Positions 45,261 to 54,565 of a stretch of DNA of 64,000 nucleotides are shown here, piece after piece; position 1 is the first letter of the stretch; the number at the start of each line of letters is the position of its first letter. This DNA comes from Enemella evansiae (GTDB taxonomy: Bacteria > Pseudomonadota > Alphaproteobacteria > Rhodobacterales > Rhodobacteraceae). Below the pieces are notes generated by a model. The model saw nothing but the letters and a program-made list of their open reading frames with translations. It did no database searches and had not been told where the DNA came from. The DNA is taken from positions 62,001-126,000 of the forward strand of contig JAFKDC010000004.1 in assembly GCA_017255395.1 (NCBI GenBank). The letters run 5' to 3'. Position numbers and translations under genes: made by a program.

Positions 45261-46428
45261 CGCCGGATCCCGGGGCGGCAGTGCCCGCATCGTGCTGCGT
45301 GACGATCTCGCGGGGACCGAGATGCGCTTTGCCGCACCCGCCGAGGTGATCCGCGCCGATCACGCCGACGACGTCCCGGACGCGCTGGACCGGATGGAGC
45401 GCGCGCGGGCCTCGGGCAAGTGGTGCGCCGGTTACGTGAGCTACGAGGCTGGCTATGCGCTGGAGCCCGCCTTGCAACACCATATGCCCGACGGACGGCG
45501 CGTGCCGCTGGTGCTGATGGGTGTCTTCGATGCGCCCGAAACCGGGCCTGTCAGGACGCGCGGGCAAGAGGCCCCGGCGCTGACGGATTTCCGGCCCGGC
45601 TGGTCCTTCGACGACTACGCCCCCCGGTTCCAGCAGGTCCACCAGCACCTGCGCGCGGGCGATTGCTATCAGGCGAACCTGACCTTTCCGGTGACGGCGC
45701 GGTGGCTGGGCGATCCTGCGGCCCTCTTCGACGCGATGACCCAACGGCAACCGGTGCGCTATGCCGCCCTGGTCGAGCTTGGTGGCCCGGTCATCCTGTC
45801 GCGCTCGCCCGAGCTGTTCTTCGAGGTCGGAAAGGACGGCTGGATCGAGACCCACCCGATGAAAGGCACCATCAAGCGCGGCGCGACCCCCGAGGAAGAC
45901 GCCGCCCTTGCCGAATGCCTGCGCAACGACGAGAAGAACCAGGCCGAGAACCTGATGATCGTCGACCTGCTGCGCAACGACATCTCGCGGATCTGCGAAC
46001 TGGGTTCCCTGTCCGTGCCGGAACTCTTCAGCATTGAAAGCTATCCCACCGTGCACCAGCTTGTCAGCCGCATCCGGGCGCGGCTGCGGCCGGGCCTGAC
46101 GGTCACGGATATCTTCGCGGCGCTTTTCCCCTGCGGCTCGATCACCGGCGCACCGAAGATCCGCGCGATGCAGATCCTGCGCGGGCTGGAGCCGCTTCCG
46201 CGCGACATCTACTGCGGGGCGATCGGCTTTGTCTCGCCCGCCGGGCGGATGCGGTTCAACGTGGCGATCCGCACCCTCAGCCTCTACGAGGACGGTGAGG
46301 CGGTCTTCAATGTGGGCGGCGGCGTCGTCTACGATTCCGAGGTGGGCTCGGAATACGCGGAATGCCTTCTGAAGGCCCGTTTCGCCGCCGGAAACGCGCT
46401 GGACCCGCAGCCCTGCGCCGCGACGTGA
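45247..46428 (+). CDS. pabB: Aminodeoxychorismate synthase component I
   Basis: A 393-residue chorismate-binding enzyme that makes 4-amino-4-deoxychorismate for folate, using ammonia from a PabA partner. It has the short N-terminal region of PabB (WCAGYVSYEAGYAL) and the conserved chorismate domain: YQANLTFPV, SRSPELFFEV, HPMKGTIKRG, LLRNDISRICELGSL, FPCGSITGAPKIRAMQ and FNVAIRTL. Ser/Thr at FPCGSITGAPK and the PIKGT-like motif as MKGT fit PabB rather than TrpE. The first residues overlap the Dabb gene. No pabA or pabC follows in the window. Confidence 0.92.
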   Translation: MTRTDAGSRGGSARIVLRDDLAGTEMRFAAPAEVIRADHADDVPDALDRMERARASGKWCAGYVSYEAGYALEPALQHHMPDGRRVPLVLMGVFDAPETGPVRTRGQEAPALTDFRPGWSFDDYAPRFQQVHQHLRAGDCYQANLTFPVTARWLGDPAALFDAMTQRQPVRYAALVELGGPVILSRSPELFFEVGKDGWIETHPMKGTIKRGATPEEDAALAECLRNDEKNQAENLMIVDLLRNDISRICELGSLSVPELFSIESYPTVHQLVSRIRARLRPGLTVTDIFAALFPCGSITGAPKIRAMQILRGLEPLPRDIYCGAIGFVSPAGRMRFNVAIRTLSLYEDGEAVFNVGGGVVYDSEVGSEYAECLLKARFAAGNALDPQPCAAT

Positions 46429-46468
46429 AACCGGATCGGGGTCAGCAAGATTCTGAATGTGTTGGCGC

Positions 46469-46494
46469 CGGTCTTTGGAATATTCCGCCGACCG
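46469..46494. promoter_or_regulatory. Operator-like palindrome upstream of nadABC
   Basis: GGAATATTCC at 46477-46486 is a perfect 10-base palindrome, flanked by CGGTC (46469-46473) and GACCG (46490-46494), giving a 26-base dyad with three non-pairing bases on each side. It is 105 bases before nadA and 40 bases after pabB. It could be the site of a regulator of NAD synthesis. Confidence 0.4.
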
Positions 46495-46599
46495 AAGCTT
46501 GCCCTGAAGTCATGCGGCCCGTAGACAGCCCCTAGCCCGCGCCTTCCGCGTGCGGTCGCGCCCTGTCGGGCGCAGACCAGAACCTGAGGATACCCGCTC

Positions 46600-47652
46600 T
46601 TGCTCGATCAGATCGCGCTGCGCGCCGAACTCGCCGATCACTACGATCTCGCCCCGTCCACCGATCTCGCCGCCGAGATGTCCGGGATCTATGCCCGCAT
46701 GGACCGCGTCGTGGCGCCGCCCGACTGGGCCGTCTTCGCGCCCTATGTCGCCGCCATCAACCGGTTGAAGGCCGAGCGGAACGCGGTGATCCTGGCCCAC
46801 AACTACATGACGCCCGAGATCTATCACGGGATCGCCGACGTCGTGGGCGACAGCCTGCAACTGGCCATCGAGGCGACGAAGGTCGAGGCTGACGTGATCG
46901 TGCAATGCGGCGTGCATTTCATGGCCGAGACCTCGAAGATCCTGAACCCGGCCAAGACGGTTCTGATCCCCGACATGGACGCGGGCTGTTCGCTGGCCGA
47001 AAGCATCACCGCCGAGGGGATCGCCGAGATGCGCGCCAGATATCCCGGCGCGCCGGTGGTCACCTACGTGAACACCACCGCCGAGGTGAAGGCCGCCTCG
47101 GACATCTGCTGCACCTCGTCGAACGCCGTTCAGATCGTCCGCGGGATAGAGGGCGACACGGTCATCATGACCCCAGACAAATACCTGGCTCAGAACATCG
47201 CGCAACAGGTGCCGGAAAAGCGCATCGTCTGGTGGGACGGCTCCTGCATCGTGCACGAGCAGTACACCGCGCAGGACCTGCGCGACTTCCGCGACTGGAA
47301 CCCCGGCACCCGCATCATCGCCCACCCCGAGTGCCCGCCCGACGTGGTGGCCGAGGCCGATTATTCGGGCTCGACCAGCGGCATCATCGACTATGTCACC
47401 GCCGAGCGGCCCGAGAAGGCGATGCTGGTGACCGAATGCTCGATGGCCTCGAATATCTCGGACGCGCTGCCGGATGTCGATTTCGTCGGCCCCTGCAACA
47501 TGTGCCCCTACATGAAGAAGATCACGCTGGAAAAGGTGCTCTGGTCGCTGCACACGATGCAGGGCGCGGTCGAGGTCGACCCCGCCGTCGCCGACAAGGC
47601 CCGGGTTGCCGTGCAGCGCATGATCGACTTGTCGCGGAAGCTGTCCGGCTGA
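46600..47652 (+). CDS. nadA: Quinolinate synthase
   Basis: A 350-residue [4Fe-4S] enzyme that condenses iminoaspartate with dihydroxyacetone phosphate to quinolinate. Conserved blocks: AVILAHNYMTPEIYHGIADVVGDS, IVQCGVHFMAETSKILNP (first cluster cysteine), TPDKYLAQN, IAHPECPPDVV, TECSMASN and GPCNMCPYMKKITLEKV (further cysteines). The start is TTG at 46600 with GAGGA 11 bases upstream. First of nadA-nadB-nadC, with 4 bases to nadB. Confidence 0.95.
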   Translation: MLDQIALRAELADHYDLAPSTDLAAEMSGIYARMDRVVAPPDWAVFAPYVAAINRLKAERNAVILAHNYMTPEIYHGIADVVGDSLQLAIEATKVEADVIVQCGVHFMAETSKILNPAKTVLIPDMDAGCSLAESITAEGIAEMRARYPGAPVVTYVNTTAEVKAASDICCTSSNAVQIVRGIEGDTVIMTPDKYLAQNIAQQVPEKRIVWWDGSCIVHEQYTAQDLRDFRDWNPGTRIIAHPECPPDVVAEADYSGSTSGIIDYVTAERPEKAMLVTECSMASNISDALPDVDFVGPCNMCPYMKKITLEKVLWSLHTMQGAVEVDPAVADKARVAVQRMIDLSRKLSG

Positions 47653-47656
47653 TCCC

Positions 47657-49219
47657 ATGACCCCGATCGACACCCCGCGCGTCCTGATCGTGGGCGCGGG
47701 CCTTGCGGCGCAGTACGCGGCGCTGCGGCTGGCCCCGCATCCGGTGCTGATGATCTCTCCCGAACCGCTGGGTTCCGGGGCCTCGTCGGCCTGGGCACAG
47801 GGCGGCGTCGCGGCGGCGATGGACCCGGCGGACAGCGCCGAGGCCCATGCAAGCGACACGGTGCGCGCAGGCGCCGGGACCGTGGATGCGCAGGTGGCGC
47901 GGGCGGTCACCGCCGAGGCACAGGCGCATATCCTCGACCTGACCGGGCTGGGCACGCCCTTCGACCGGACCGCAGAGGGCGATTATGTCCTGTCGCGCGA
48001 GGCGGCGCACAGCTTTGCCCGCGTCGTGCGGGTGCGGGGCGATCAGGCCGGGGCCGAGATCATGCAGGCGCTGACCGCGCAGGTCCGCGCCGCGCCGCAT
48101 GTGCAGGTGCTCGAAGGCGTCATGGCCACCGGACTGGTCATCGAGAAGGGCCGCGTGCGCGGGATCGAGGCCGCGCGCTGCGCGCAGGGTCTGACGCAGT
48201 CGGTCAAGCTGCGCGGGGCCGCGGTGCTGCTGGCGGGCGGCGGCTCGGGCGGGCTTTATGCGCTGACCACCAACCCGCCACGCATTCGCGGGCAGGTGCT
48301 GGGCATGGCGGCGCGGGCCGGAGCGGTGATCGCCGATGCCGAGTTCGTGCAGTTCCATCCCACCGCCATCGCGGGCGGTCTGGACCCGGCGCCGCTGGCG
48401 ACCGAGGCGCTGCGCGGCGAGGGGGCCGCACTGATCGACCGCGAGGGCGCGCGCTTCATGCCTGCGGCGCATCCCGATGCCGAACTGGCGCCGCGCGACA
48501 TCGTGGCCCGCGCGGTCTTTGCCCAGACGCAGGCCGGGATGGCCCCGGCGCTGGACACCCGGCAGGCGCTTGGCGCGCGCCTCCTGACCGGGTTCCCCGC
48601 CGTCGCGGCAGCCTGCCGGGCCCTTGGGATCGATCCGGTGACGCAGCCGATCCCCGTCGCCGCCGCCGCGCATTACCACATGGGCGGCATCGCGACGGAC
48701 GAAGCGGGCGCCAGCACGCTGCCGGGCCTCTGGGCCTGTGGCGAGGTTGCCTCGACCGGGTTGCACGGCGCGAACCGGCTGGCCTCGAACGGGCTGCTTG
48801 AGGCGCTGGTCTACGGGCGCCGCGCCGCGGATGCGATTGCACAGAGGCTGGTCGCGGGCGATGCCCAGCCGGTCAGTCTGCCGGATCTCGCCCCGGTGCC
48901 GGACCCCGATCCGGCGCTGGTCGCCCGGCTGCGGCAGGCGATGACCGAGGGCGCCGGTGTCATCCGCAACGCCGCGGGCCTGCGCCACACGCTGGACACC
49001 ATTGCATCGGTCGAAGAGGCGCAGCCCGACTGCGCCGCGCTGCTGAACATGACCGCAACCGCCACGCTGATCGCCACCGCCGCGCTGGCCCGGGAAGAGA
49101 GCCGGGGCGCGCATTTCCGCGCGGACCACCCCGAGGCCCGTGCCACCGGCGAACGCTCTTTCTTCACCCTCGCGCAGGCGCTGGAGATCCGCGCCAAGGC
49201 CCGAAAGGAACCCGCATGA
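47657..49219 (+). CDS. nadB: L-aspartate oxidase
   Basis: A 520-residue FAD enzyme that oxidises L-aspartate to iminoaspartate for NadA. The dinucleotide fold is VLIVGAGLAAQYAALRLAP. SSAWAQGGVAAAMDPADSAEAH, AEFVQFHPTAIA, YHMGGIATDEAG and GLHGANRLASNGLLEALVYGRRAAD are diagnostic of the succinate dehydrogenase/NadB family, with the NadB-type active site. The gene overlaps nadC by four bases. Confidence 0.95.
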   Translation: MTPIDTPRVLIVGAGLAAQYAALRLAPHPVLMISPEPLGSGASSAWAQGGVAAAMDPADSAEAHASDTVRAGAGTVDAQVARAVTAEAQAHILDLTGLGTPFDRTAEGDYVLSREAAHSFARVVRVRGDQAGAEIMQALTAQVRAAPHVQVLEGVMATGLVIEKGRVRGIEAARCAQGLTQSVKLRGAAVLLAGGGSGGLYALTTNPPRIRGQVLGMAARAGAVIADAEFVQFHPTAIAGGLDPAPLATEALRGEGAALIDREGARFMPAAHPDAELAPRDIVARAVFAQTQAGMAPALDTRQALGARLLTGFPAVAAACRALGIDPVTQPIPVAAAAHYHMGGIATDEAGASTLPGLWACGEVASTGLHGANRLASNGLLEALVYGRRAADAIAQRLVAGDAQPVSLPDLAPVPDPDPALVARLRQAMTEGAGVIRNAAGLRHTLDTIASVEEAQPDCAALLNMTATATLIATAALAREESRGAHFRADHPEARATGERSFFTLAQALEIRAKARKEPA

Positions 49220-50064
49220 CCGCCACCCCCTTGCCCGACATGATCCTTGAACCGCTGGTCCGCGCCGCCTTGCTGGAGGATCTGGGCACCTACGGTGATA
49301 TCACCACCCGCACGGTGATCCCGGTTGCGACGCGCTACACCGCGCGGCTGAACGCGCGCGAGGCGGGGGTCGTTTCGGGGTTGCAGGTCGCGGCGCTGGC
49401 CTTCCGGCTGGTCGATCCGGAGCTTGTGATCACGGCGCACAAGGCTGACGGCGACCGCATCGCACCCGGAGACCTGCTGATGGAGATCGAGGGCAGGGCA
49501 GCCTCGATCCTCTCGGCCGAGCGGGTCGCGCTGAACTTTGCCGGGCGGCTGTCTGGCATCGCGACGATGACCGCCGCCTTCGTGGCCCAGACGCAGGGAA
49601 CCGCGACACGCGTGACCTGCACCCGCAAGACCACGCCCGGCCTGCGGCTGGTCGAGAAGCAGGCCGTGCTGCATGGCGGCGGGTTCAACCACCGGTTCTC
49701 GCTGTCGGATGCGATCCTGATCAAGGACAACCACATCGCGGCGGCGGGCGGCATCCGCCCGGTGCTGCGGGCGGTCAAGGCGCAGGCCTCGCACATGATC
49801 CGCTGCGAGATCGAGGTCGACCGGCTGGACCAGCTGGCCGAGGTGCTGGACGAGGGCGGCGCCGACGTGGTGCTGCTGGACAACATGGACACAGCCACCC
49901 TGCGCGAGGCGGTGGCCATGGCCAAGGGGCGCGTGGTGCTGGAGGCCTCTGGCAACATGCGGCTGGACCGGATCGTCGAGGTCGCGGCGACCGGCGTCGA
50001 CTACATCTCGTCCGGGGCGTTGACGCATTCGGCGCAGACGCTGGACCTCGGCCTCGATTTCTGA
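49216..50064 (+). CDS. nadC: Nicotinate-nucleotide pyrophosphorylase (carboxylating)
   Basis: A 282-residue quinolinate phosphoribosyltransferase, completing de novo synthesis of nicotinate mononucleotide. Signatures: ALLEDLGTYGDITTRTVIP, LNFAGRLSGIATMTAAFV, CTRKTTPGLRLVEKQAVLHGGGFNHR, ILIKDNHIA, EIEVDRLDQLAEVL, VLLDNM and ASGNMRLDRI. It ends the nad operon. The next gene is convergent. Confidence 0.96.
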   Translation: MTATPLPDMILEPLVRAALLEDLGTYGDITTRTVIPVATRYTARLNAREAGVVSGLQVAALAFRLVDPELVITAHKADGDRIAPGDLLMEIEGRAASILSAERVALNFAGRLSGIATMTAAFVAQTQGTATRVTCTRKTTPGLRLVEKQAVLHGGGFNHRFSLSDAILIKDNHIAAAGGIRPVLRAVKAQASHMIRCEIEVDRLDQLAEVLDEGGADVVLLDNMDTATLREAVAMAKGRVVLEASGNMRLDRIVEVAATGVDYISSGALTHSAQTLDLGLDF

Positions 50065-50142
50065 AGCAACCCCTGCGGCGCGGGCGTCACCCCGACAGGG
50101 TGACCTCGGCCCGCCCTCCGGCCCGCCACCGGCACTGGGCGC

Positions 50143-51138
50143 CTAGGCGCTTTCGCGCACCACCAGCCGCCCAAGGAAGGCCCGGTCGAGGTTCGTGGTC
50201 TCGGTGCTTTCCAGAACGTCGACGAGGTACTCGGCCATCTCCATCAGGGGCTGGCGATAAGTGGTCAGCCGGTAATTGTGGCTGGACGCCTGCGGCACGT
50301 CGTCGAAGCCGATCACCGCGATGTCGCCGGGCACCGCCAGCCCCAGACGGTGGCGGATCGTGTCGATGGCCCCAAGCGCCAGCGCGTCGTTTTCGCAGAC
50401 AAGGATATCGGGCCGGTCCGCTGCCGCGCGCTGCGCGAGGGCCGCGTAGACCACTTCGGCGCTGAGCTGCGGGTCGTAGGCGTCGACCGCATGGCTTTCG
50501 GGTTGAAAGCCACGCTCCTCCATCCAGATCCCGGCGAAGGTCTCCTTGCGCAGCAGGTGGGCCGAGGTCGTCCGAGGCCCGGCAAGATAGAGCGGCCGCC
50601 GGTAGCCCCGGTCCAGCACGTAGCGGGCAATCTCGCGGGTCGCGGCCACGTCGTCGACGCAGATCGAGATCGTCTCGGGGTTTTCGGAACTGCGGGCGAA
50701 GATGATCAGCTTTTTGAAGCGGCGCGCCTTGTGGGCGGCCTCCAGAACCTCGTCGTCGAATTGCAGGCCGATCAGGATCGTCGCGTCGACGCGGCGCTGG
50801 CTGGCGTTCATCAGGGCCGGGGCGGCATCGTCGGGGTCCAGCGTGTTGACCAGCAGCGTGTCCCAGCCCCGGGTGCGCAGGGCGCGGGTCAGGCGCTCCA
50901 GCATCACCAGCTTGTGCGGGTTGGCGAAGTCGTCGATCAGCAGCGCCACGAGGTTTGACCGGGTCGAGGCAAGCGCCGCCGCATGCAGATCCGGCACGTA
51001 GTTCAGCCGCTCGGCGGCCTCCAGAACGCGTTTCCGCGTGCGCGGAGAGATCGAGGCGTCCTTCTTGAAGGCCCGATTCACCGTCCAGCGGGACACGCCT
51101 GCCGCCGCCGCCACGTCGTCGGCCGTTACGTTCTGCAT
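50143..51138 (-). CDS. LacI family regulator of the inositol locus
   Basis: A 331-residue LacI-type regulator. The start at 51138 places the helix-turn-helix (VTADDVAAAAGVSRWTVNRAFKKDASISPRTRKRVLEAAERLNYVPD) at residues 4-50, followed by the sugar-binding domain (LVALLIDDFANPHKLVMLERL, then DAILIGLQFDDE-like text). It is divergent from iolG and the inositol transport and catabolic genes, across a region holding two LacI-type operators. The inducer is probably an inositol or an inositol breakdown product. Confidence 0.9.
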   Translation of the reverse strand: MQNVTADDVAAAAGVSRWTVNRAFKKDASISPRTRKRVLEAAERLNYVPDLHAAALASTRSNLVALLIDDFANPHKLVMLERLTRALRTRGWDTLLVNTLDPDDAAPALMNASQRRVDATILIGLQFDDEVLEAAHKARRFKKLIIFARSSENPETISICVDDVAATREIARYVLDRGYRRPLYLAGPRTTSAHLLRKETFAGIWMEERGFQPESHAVDAYDPQLSAEVVYAALAQRAAADRPDILVCENDALALGAIDTIRHRLGLAVPGDIAVIGFDDVPQASSHNYRLTTYRQPLMEMAEYLVDVLESTETTNLDRAFLGRLVVRESA

Positions 51139-51239
51139 GGTTCGGCCTTCGGTCACGGGTGTCCGGGTCTCCTGATTCGCGGCGGCGCGGCGCCGGTCCC
51201 TGTCGGGGGCATTCACCGTTCTAACCGTAAAATCCAGCG

Positions 51240-51291
51240 TTTGCACGCACTCTGCACCCGCGTGCAAAAAGTGTTTGCACGCGGGTGCAAA
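51240..51291. promoter_or_regulatory. Paired LacI-type operators upstream of iolG
   Basis: TTTGCACGCGGGTGCAAA at 51274-51291 has perfect 7-base arms around GCGG. The reverse complement of 51251-51268 reads TTTGCACGCGGGTGCAGA, 17 of 18 bases identical. The two operators are in opposite orientation with a five-base gap (centres 23 apart). A third half-site TTTGCACGC lies at 51240-51248. They lie 59 bases before the iolG start codon and fit the adjacent LacI regulator. Confidence 0.75.
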
Positions 51292-51349
51292 TCGGATATC
51301 CCTACGGCAACGCGGCGCCGGAACGCCCCGCACCGTCTGGGAGGATTTC

Positions 51350-52342
51350 ATGCTCAAGGTTGGTTTGCTCGGCGCTGGCCGTATCGGTCAGGTGCACGCC
51401 GTCAACATCGCGAACAACGCCCGCTCAACCCTTGTGGCGGTCTCGGATGTCCACGAAGAGGCAGCGGCGAACCTGGCCGCGCAGCATGGCGCCAGGGCCC
51501 GCAGCTCGGACGAGATCCTTGCCGATCCCGCCATCGACGCGGTGCTGATCGCGACGTCGACCGACACGCACTCCACCCTGATCGAGGCGGCGACGGCGGC
51601 GGGCAAGGCGGTGCTTTGCGAAAAGCCGGTCGACCTGTCGCTGGCGCGCGCGCAGCAGTGTCTGGCGGCTGTGGCCAGGACCGGCCAGCCGGTCATGATC
51701 GGCTTCAACCGGCGCTTCGACCCCAACTTTGCCGCGCTCAAGGCCGCCAGCCTCGCCGGTGAGATCGGCAAGTCGGAACTGCTGTCCGTCACCTCCTTCG
51801 ACCCGGCCCCGCCGCCGGTGAGCTACATCAAGGTTTCGGGCGGGCTGTTCCGCGACATGATGATCCACGACTTCGACATGGCGAACTTCATCATGGGCGA
51901 GAGCCCGGTCGCGGTGCGCGCGGTCGGCAGCGCCATCGTCGATCCCGAGATCGGGGCGGCGGGCGACGTCGACACCGCTGTCGTCACGCTGACCTATGCC
52001 GACGGACGGATCGCGGTCATCAAGAACAGCCGCCGCGCGGTCTACGGCTACGACCAGCGGGTCGAGCTTCTGGGCTCGGACGGGCTGCTTCAGGCGGGCA
52101 ACATGCTGGAGAACACCGTGGTGCGGTCGACCACGGCGGGCGTCTCTGCTGCCAAGCCCACGTATTTCTTCCTCGAACGCTACATGCCGGCCTACGCCGC
52201 CGAGTGGGAGGCCTTCGTCTCCGCCCTTCTGGATGGCGCCGCCCTGCCGGTAACGCTGGAGGACGGCATCGCCGCGCTGGCGATGGCCGAGGCCGCCACG
52301 GAATCCGCGCAAACCGGGCAGGCCGTGCCGCTTCGGGCCTGA
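51350..52342 (+). CDS. iolG: Inositol 2-dehydrogenase
   Basis: A 330-residue Gfo/Idh/MocA NAD-dependent dehydrogenase that oxidises myo-inositol to 2-keto-myo-inositol. N-terminal Rossmann fold VGLLGAGRIGQVHAVNIA; the family's catalytic lysine is in EKPVDLSL; GFNRRFDPNFAALK and GGLFRDMMIHDFDMANFIMGE contain the catalytic Asp-His block. GGAGGA precedes the ATG. First gene after the paired operators, heading the iol operon. Confidence 0.9.
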   Translation: MLKVGLLGAGRIGQVHAVNIANNARSTLVAVSDVHEEAAANLAAQHGARARSSDEILADPAIDAVLIATSTDTHSTLIEAATAAGKAVLCEKPVDLSLARAQQCLAAVARTGQPVMIGFNRRFDPNFAALKAASLAGEIGKSELLSVTSFDPAPPPVSYIKVSGGLFRDMMIHDFDMANFIMGESPVAVRAVGSAIVDPEIGAAGDVDTAVVTLTYADGRIAVIKNSRRAVYGYDQRVELLGSDGLLQAGNMLENTVVRSTTAGVSAAKPTYFFLERYMPAYAAEWEAFVSALLDGAALPVTLEDGIAALAMAEAATESAQTGQAVPLRA

Positions 52343-52470
52343 CATCCGACGCCCCGCCGCGGTGCCCGGGGAGGGGGACCGCGGCGGGTTCACCGCATCC
52401 GGCGCAGGCGCGCCGGGTCCATGCGGCGGCAAGAGAGACCGCCGCGTATTATCCAAGGGAGGATATCCGA

Positions 52471-53394
52471 ATGAACAAGCTTCTCGCTTCGGTCGCAACG
52501 GTGGCCGCGCTGGCCGTCGCCGCCCCGGCACTGGCTGCCGACATTATCGTCGTCGCGCACGGTCAGGCCAACGACCCCTTCTGGTCGGTCGTCAAGAACG
52601 GCGTCCAGAAGGCTGGCGAAGACACCGGCGCCAATGTCGAGTTCCGCTCGCCCGAGACCTTCGACATGGTCCAGATGAGCCAGCTGATCGACGCCGCCGT
52701 GAACCAGGAGCCCGATGGCCTCGTGGTCTCGATCCCCGATGGCGACGCGCTTGGGCCGTCCATCGAGCGTGCCGTGGCCGCAGGCATCCCGGTGATCTCG
52801 ATGAACTCCGGCTCTGACGTGGCCGCCGATCTGGGCGTCCTGCTGCACGTCGGCCAGTCCGAGTACGACGCGGGCATGGCGGCGGGCCAGAAGCTGGCCG
52901 AGATGGGCGGCACCAAGGGCATCTGCGTCAACCAGGAAGTGGGCAACGTCGCGCTCGACCTGCGCTGCGAGGGCTTCACCGAGGGCTTCGGTCAGGAAGT
53001 GACGGTCATCCCGACGCAGAACGATCCGACCGAGGTGGAATCCAAGGTCCGCGCGGCGCTGGAATCCGATCCGGACGTCGACACCGTGCTGGGCCTTGGC
53101 GCCTCGCTGGTGGGTGAGCCTGCCGTGGCCGCCGTCAAGGCGCTGGGGCGTGACGACGTGCTGATCGCCTCTTTCGACCTATCCGCAGGCTTCCTTCAGG
53201 CGGTGGCCGATGGCGATGCGGCTTTCGCCATCGACCAGCAGCAGTTCCTGCAGGGCTACCTGCCGGTCGCCTTCCTTGCACTGAACGCGGAATACGGCCT
53301 GATGCCGGGCGGAAACGTGCCCTCGGGTCCGAACCTCGTGACGCAGGACTCTGCGGCGCAGGTCATCGACCTGTCGGCGCAGGGCATCCGCTGA
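52471..53394 (+). CDS. Inositol/sugar ABC importer binding protein (CUT2)
   Basis: A 307-residue periplasmic binding protein. The signal peptide MNKLLASVATVAALAVAAPALA is followed by ADIIVVAHGQANDPFWSVVKNGVQKAGEDTG, the RbsB/IbpA-like type I fold. SMNSGSDVAADLG and SFDLSAGFLQAVADGDAAFAIDQQQFLQGYLP fit the sugar group. AGGGAGGA precedes the ATG at 52471. With the permease and ATPase that follow it should import myo-inositol or a related cyclitol, inferred from the catabolic genes around it. Confidence 0.88.
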   Translation: MNKLLASVATVAALAVAAPALAADIIVVAHGQANDPFWSVVKNGVQKAGEDTGANVEFRSPETFDMVQMSQLIDAAVNQEPDGLVVSIPDGDALGPSIERAVAAGIPVISMNSGSDVAADLGVLLHVGQSEYDAGMAAGQKLAEMGGTKGICVNQEVGNVALDLRCEGFTEGFGQEVTVIPTQNDPTEVESKVRAALESDPDVDTVLGLGASLVGEPAVAAVKALGRDDVLIASFDLSAGFLQAVADGDAAFAIDQQQFLQGYLPVAFLALNAEYGLMPGGNVPSGPNLVTQDSAAQVIDLSAQGIR

Positions 53395-53457
53395 TCCACT
53401 GACAGGAGGGTCGCGCGCAGGGCGCGCGCGGCCCACGCATTGCAACGGGAGGGGACC

Positions 53458-54564
53458 ATGGCAGCCGATACCGAGGCCCATGTGGACGAGCGCATCCGCG
53501 CGGAGTCCGTCACGACGAAACTCATGAAACGGCCGGAACTGGGCGCCATCGGGGGCGTGATCCTCGTGACGCTGTTCTTCCTGATCACCGCCGACAGCGC
53601 CATGTTCACGCTGTCGGGCATCATGAACTTCATGACCCCTGCCGCTCAGCTCGGCATTCTGGGCATCGCGGCGGCGATGCTGATGATCGGCGGCGAATTC
53701 GACCTGTCCATCGGGTCCATGGTGGCCTTCGCGGGCATGGTCTTCGGCGTCTTCACCGTCAACATGGGGCTGCCGCTGATCGCCGCGATCCCGCTGACCA
53801 TGGTCTTTGCCGCCGGGATCGGGGCCGTCAACGGCTCCATCGTGCTGAAGACCGGCCTGCCGTCCTTCATCGTGACGCTTGCGGGGCTGTTCATTCTGCG
53901 CGGTGCCGCGCTGGTCGGGCTGAAGATCTTCACCGGCGGCTCAACCCAGTTGCGCGGCGTGCGCGACGCGGTCGAGGGCGACTGGCTGGCGCCGATCTTC
54001 TCGGGCGAGGCCTTTGGCGGGCTGTTCGCATGGCTGGCCTCTGCCGGCCTGATCGAGACCTTCAAGAACGGCACCCCCAAGGTGCCGGGCATCCCGGTCG
54101 AGATCCTGTGGTTCATCGCGCTGGCGCTGGTGGCCACTTACGTGCTGCTGCGCACCCCGGCGGGCAACTGGATTTTCGCCACCGGCGGCGACAGCAACGC
54201 CGCCACCAACTCGGGCGTGCCGGTGCGCAGGGTCAAGATCAGCCTCTTCATGCTGACCGCCTGCGCCGCCGCCCTCGTCGCCATCATCACCGTGATCGAC
54301 GCCGGTTCGACCGACGCGCGGCGCGGCTTCATGAAGGAATTCGAGGCGATCATCACGGCGGTCATCGGCGGCTGCCTTCTGACCGGCGGCTACGGGTCCG
54401 CCATCGGGGCCTTCTTCGGGGCGATCATCTTCGGCATGGTCACCATCGGCCTGACCTACACCGACTTCGACCAGGATTGGTTCCAGATCTTCCTCGGCGG
54501 CATGCTGCTGCTGGCGGTGGTCTTCAACAACGTGATCCGCAAGCGTGTGACGGGGGAGCGCTGA
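53458..54564 (+). CDS. Inositol/sugar ABC importer permease (CUT2)
   Basis: A 368-residue RbsC-like permease with eight to ten helices. [30 protein letters not shown] contains the conserved GGxDLSIGS motif of the family; [19 protein letters not shown] and GGSTQLRG follow. About 35 polar residues precede the first helix. A loop of about 50 residues ([20 protein letters not shown] and on) is longer than in RbsC. GGGAGGGG precedes the ATG at 53458. One base separates it from the ATPase gene. Confidence 0.92.
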   Translation: MAADTEAHVDERIRAESVTTKLMKRPELGAIGGVILVTLFFLITADSAMFTLSGIMNFMTPAAQLGILGIAAAMLMIGGEFDLSIGSMVAFAGMVFGVFTVNMGLPLIAAIPLTMVFAAGIGAVNGSIVLKTGLPSFIVTLAGLFILRGAALVGLKIFTGGSTQLRGVRDAVEGDWLAPIFSGEAFGGLFAWLASAGLIETFKNGTPKVPGIPVEILWFIALALVATYVLLRTPAGNWIFATGGDSNAATNSGVPVRRVKISLFMLTACAAALVAIITVIDAGSTDARRGFMKEFEAIITAVIGGCLLTGGYGSAIGAFFGAIIFGMVTIGLTYTDFDQDWFQIFLGGMLLLAVVFNNVIRKRVTGER

Positions 54565-54565
54565 G

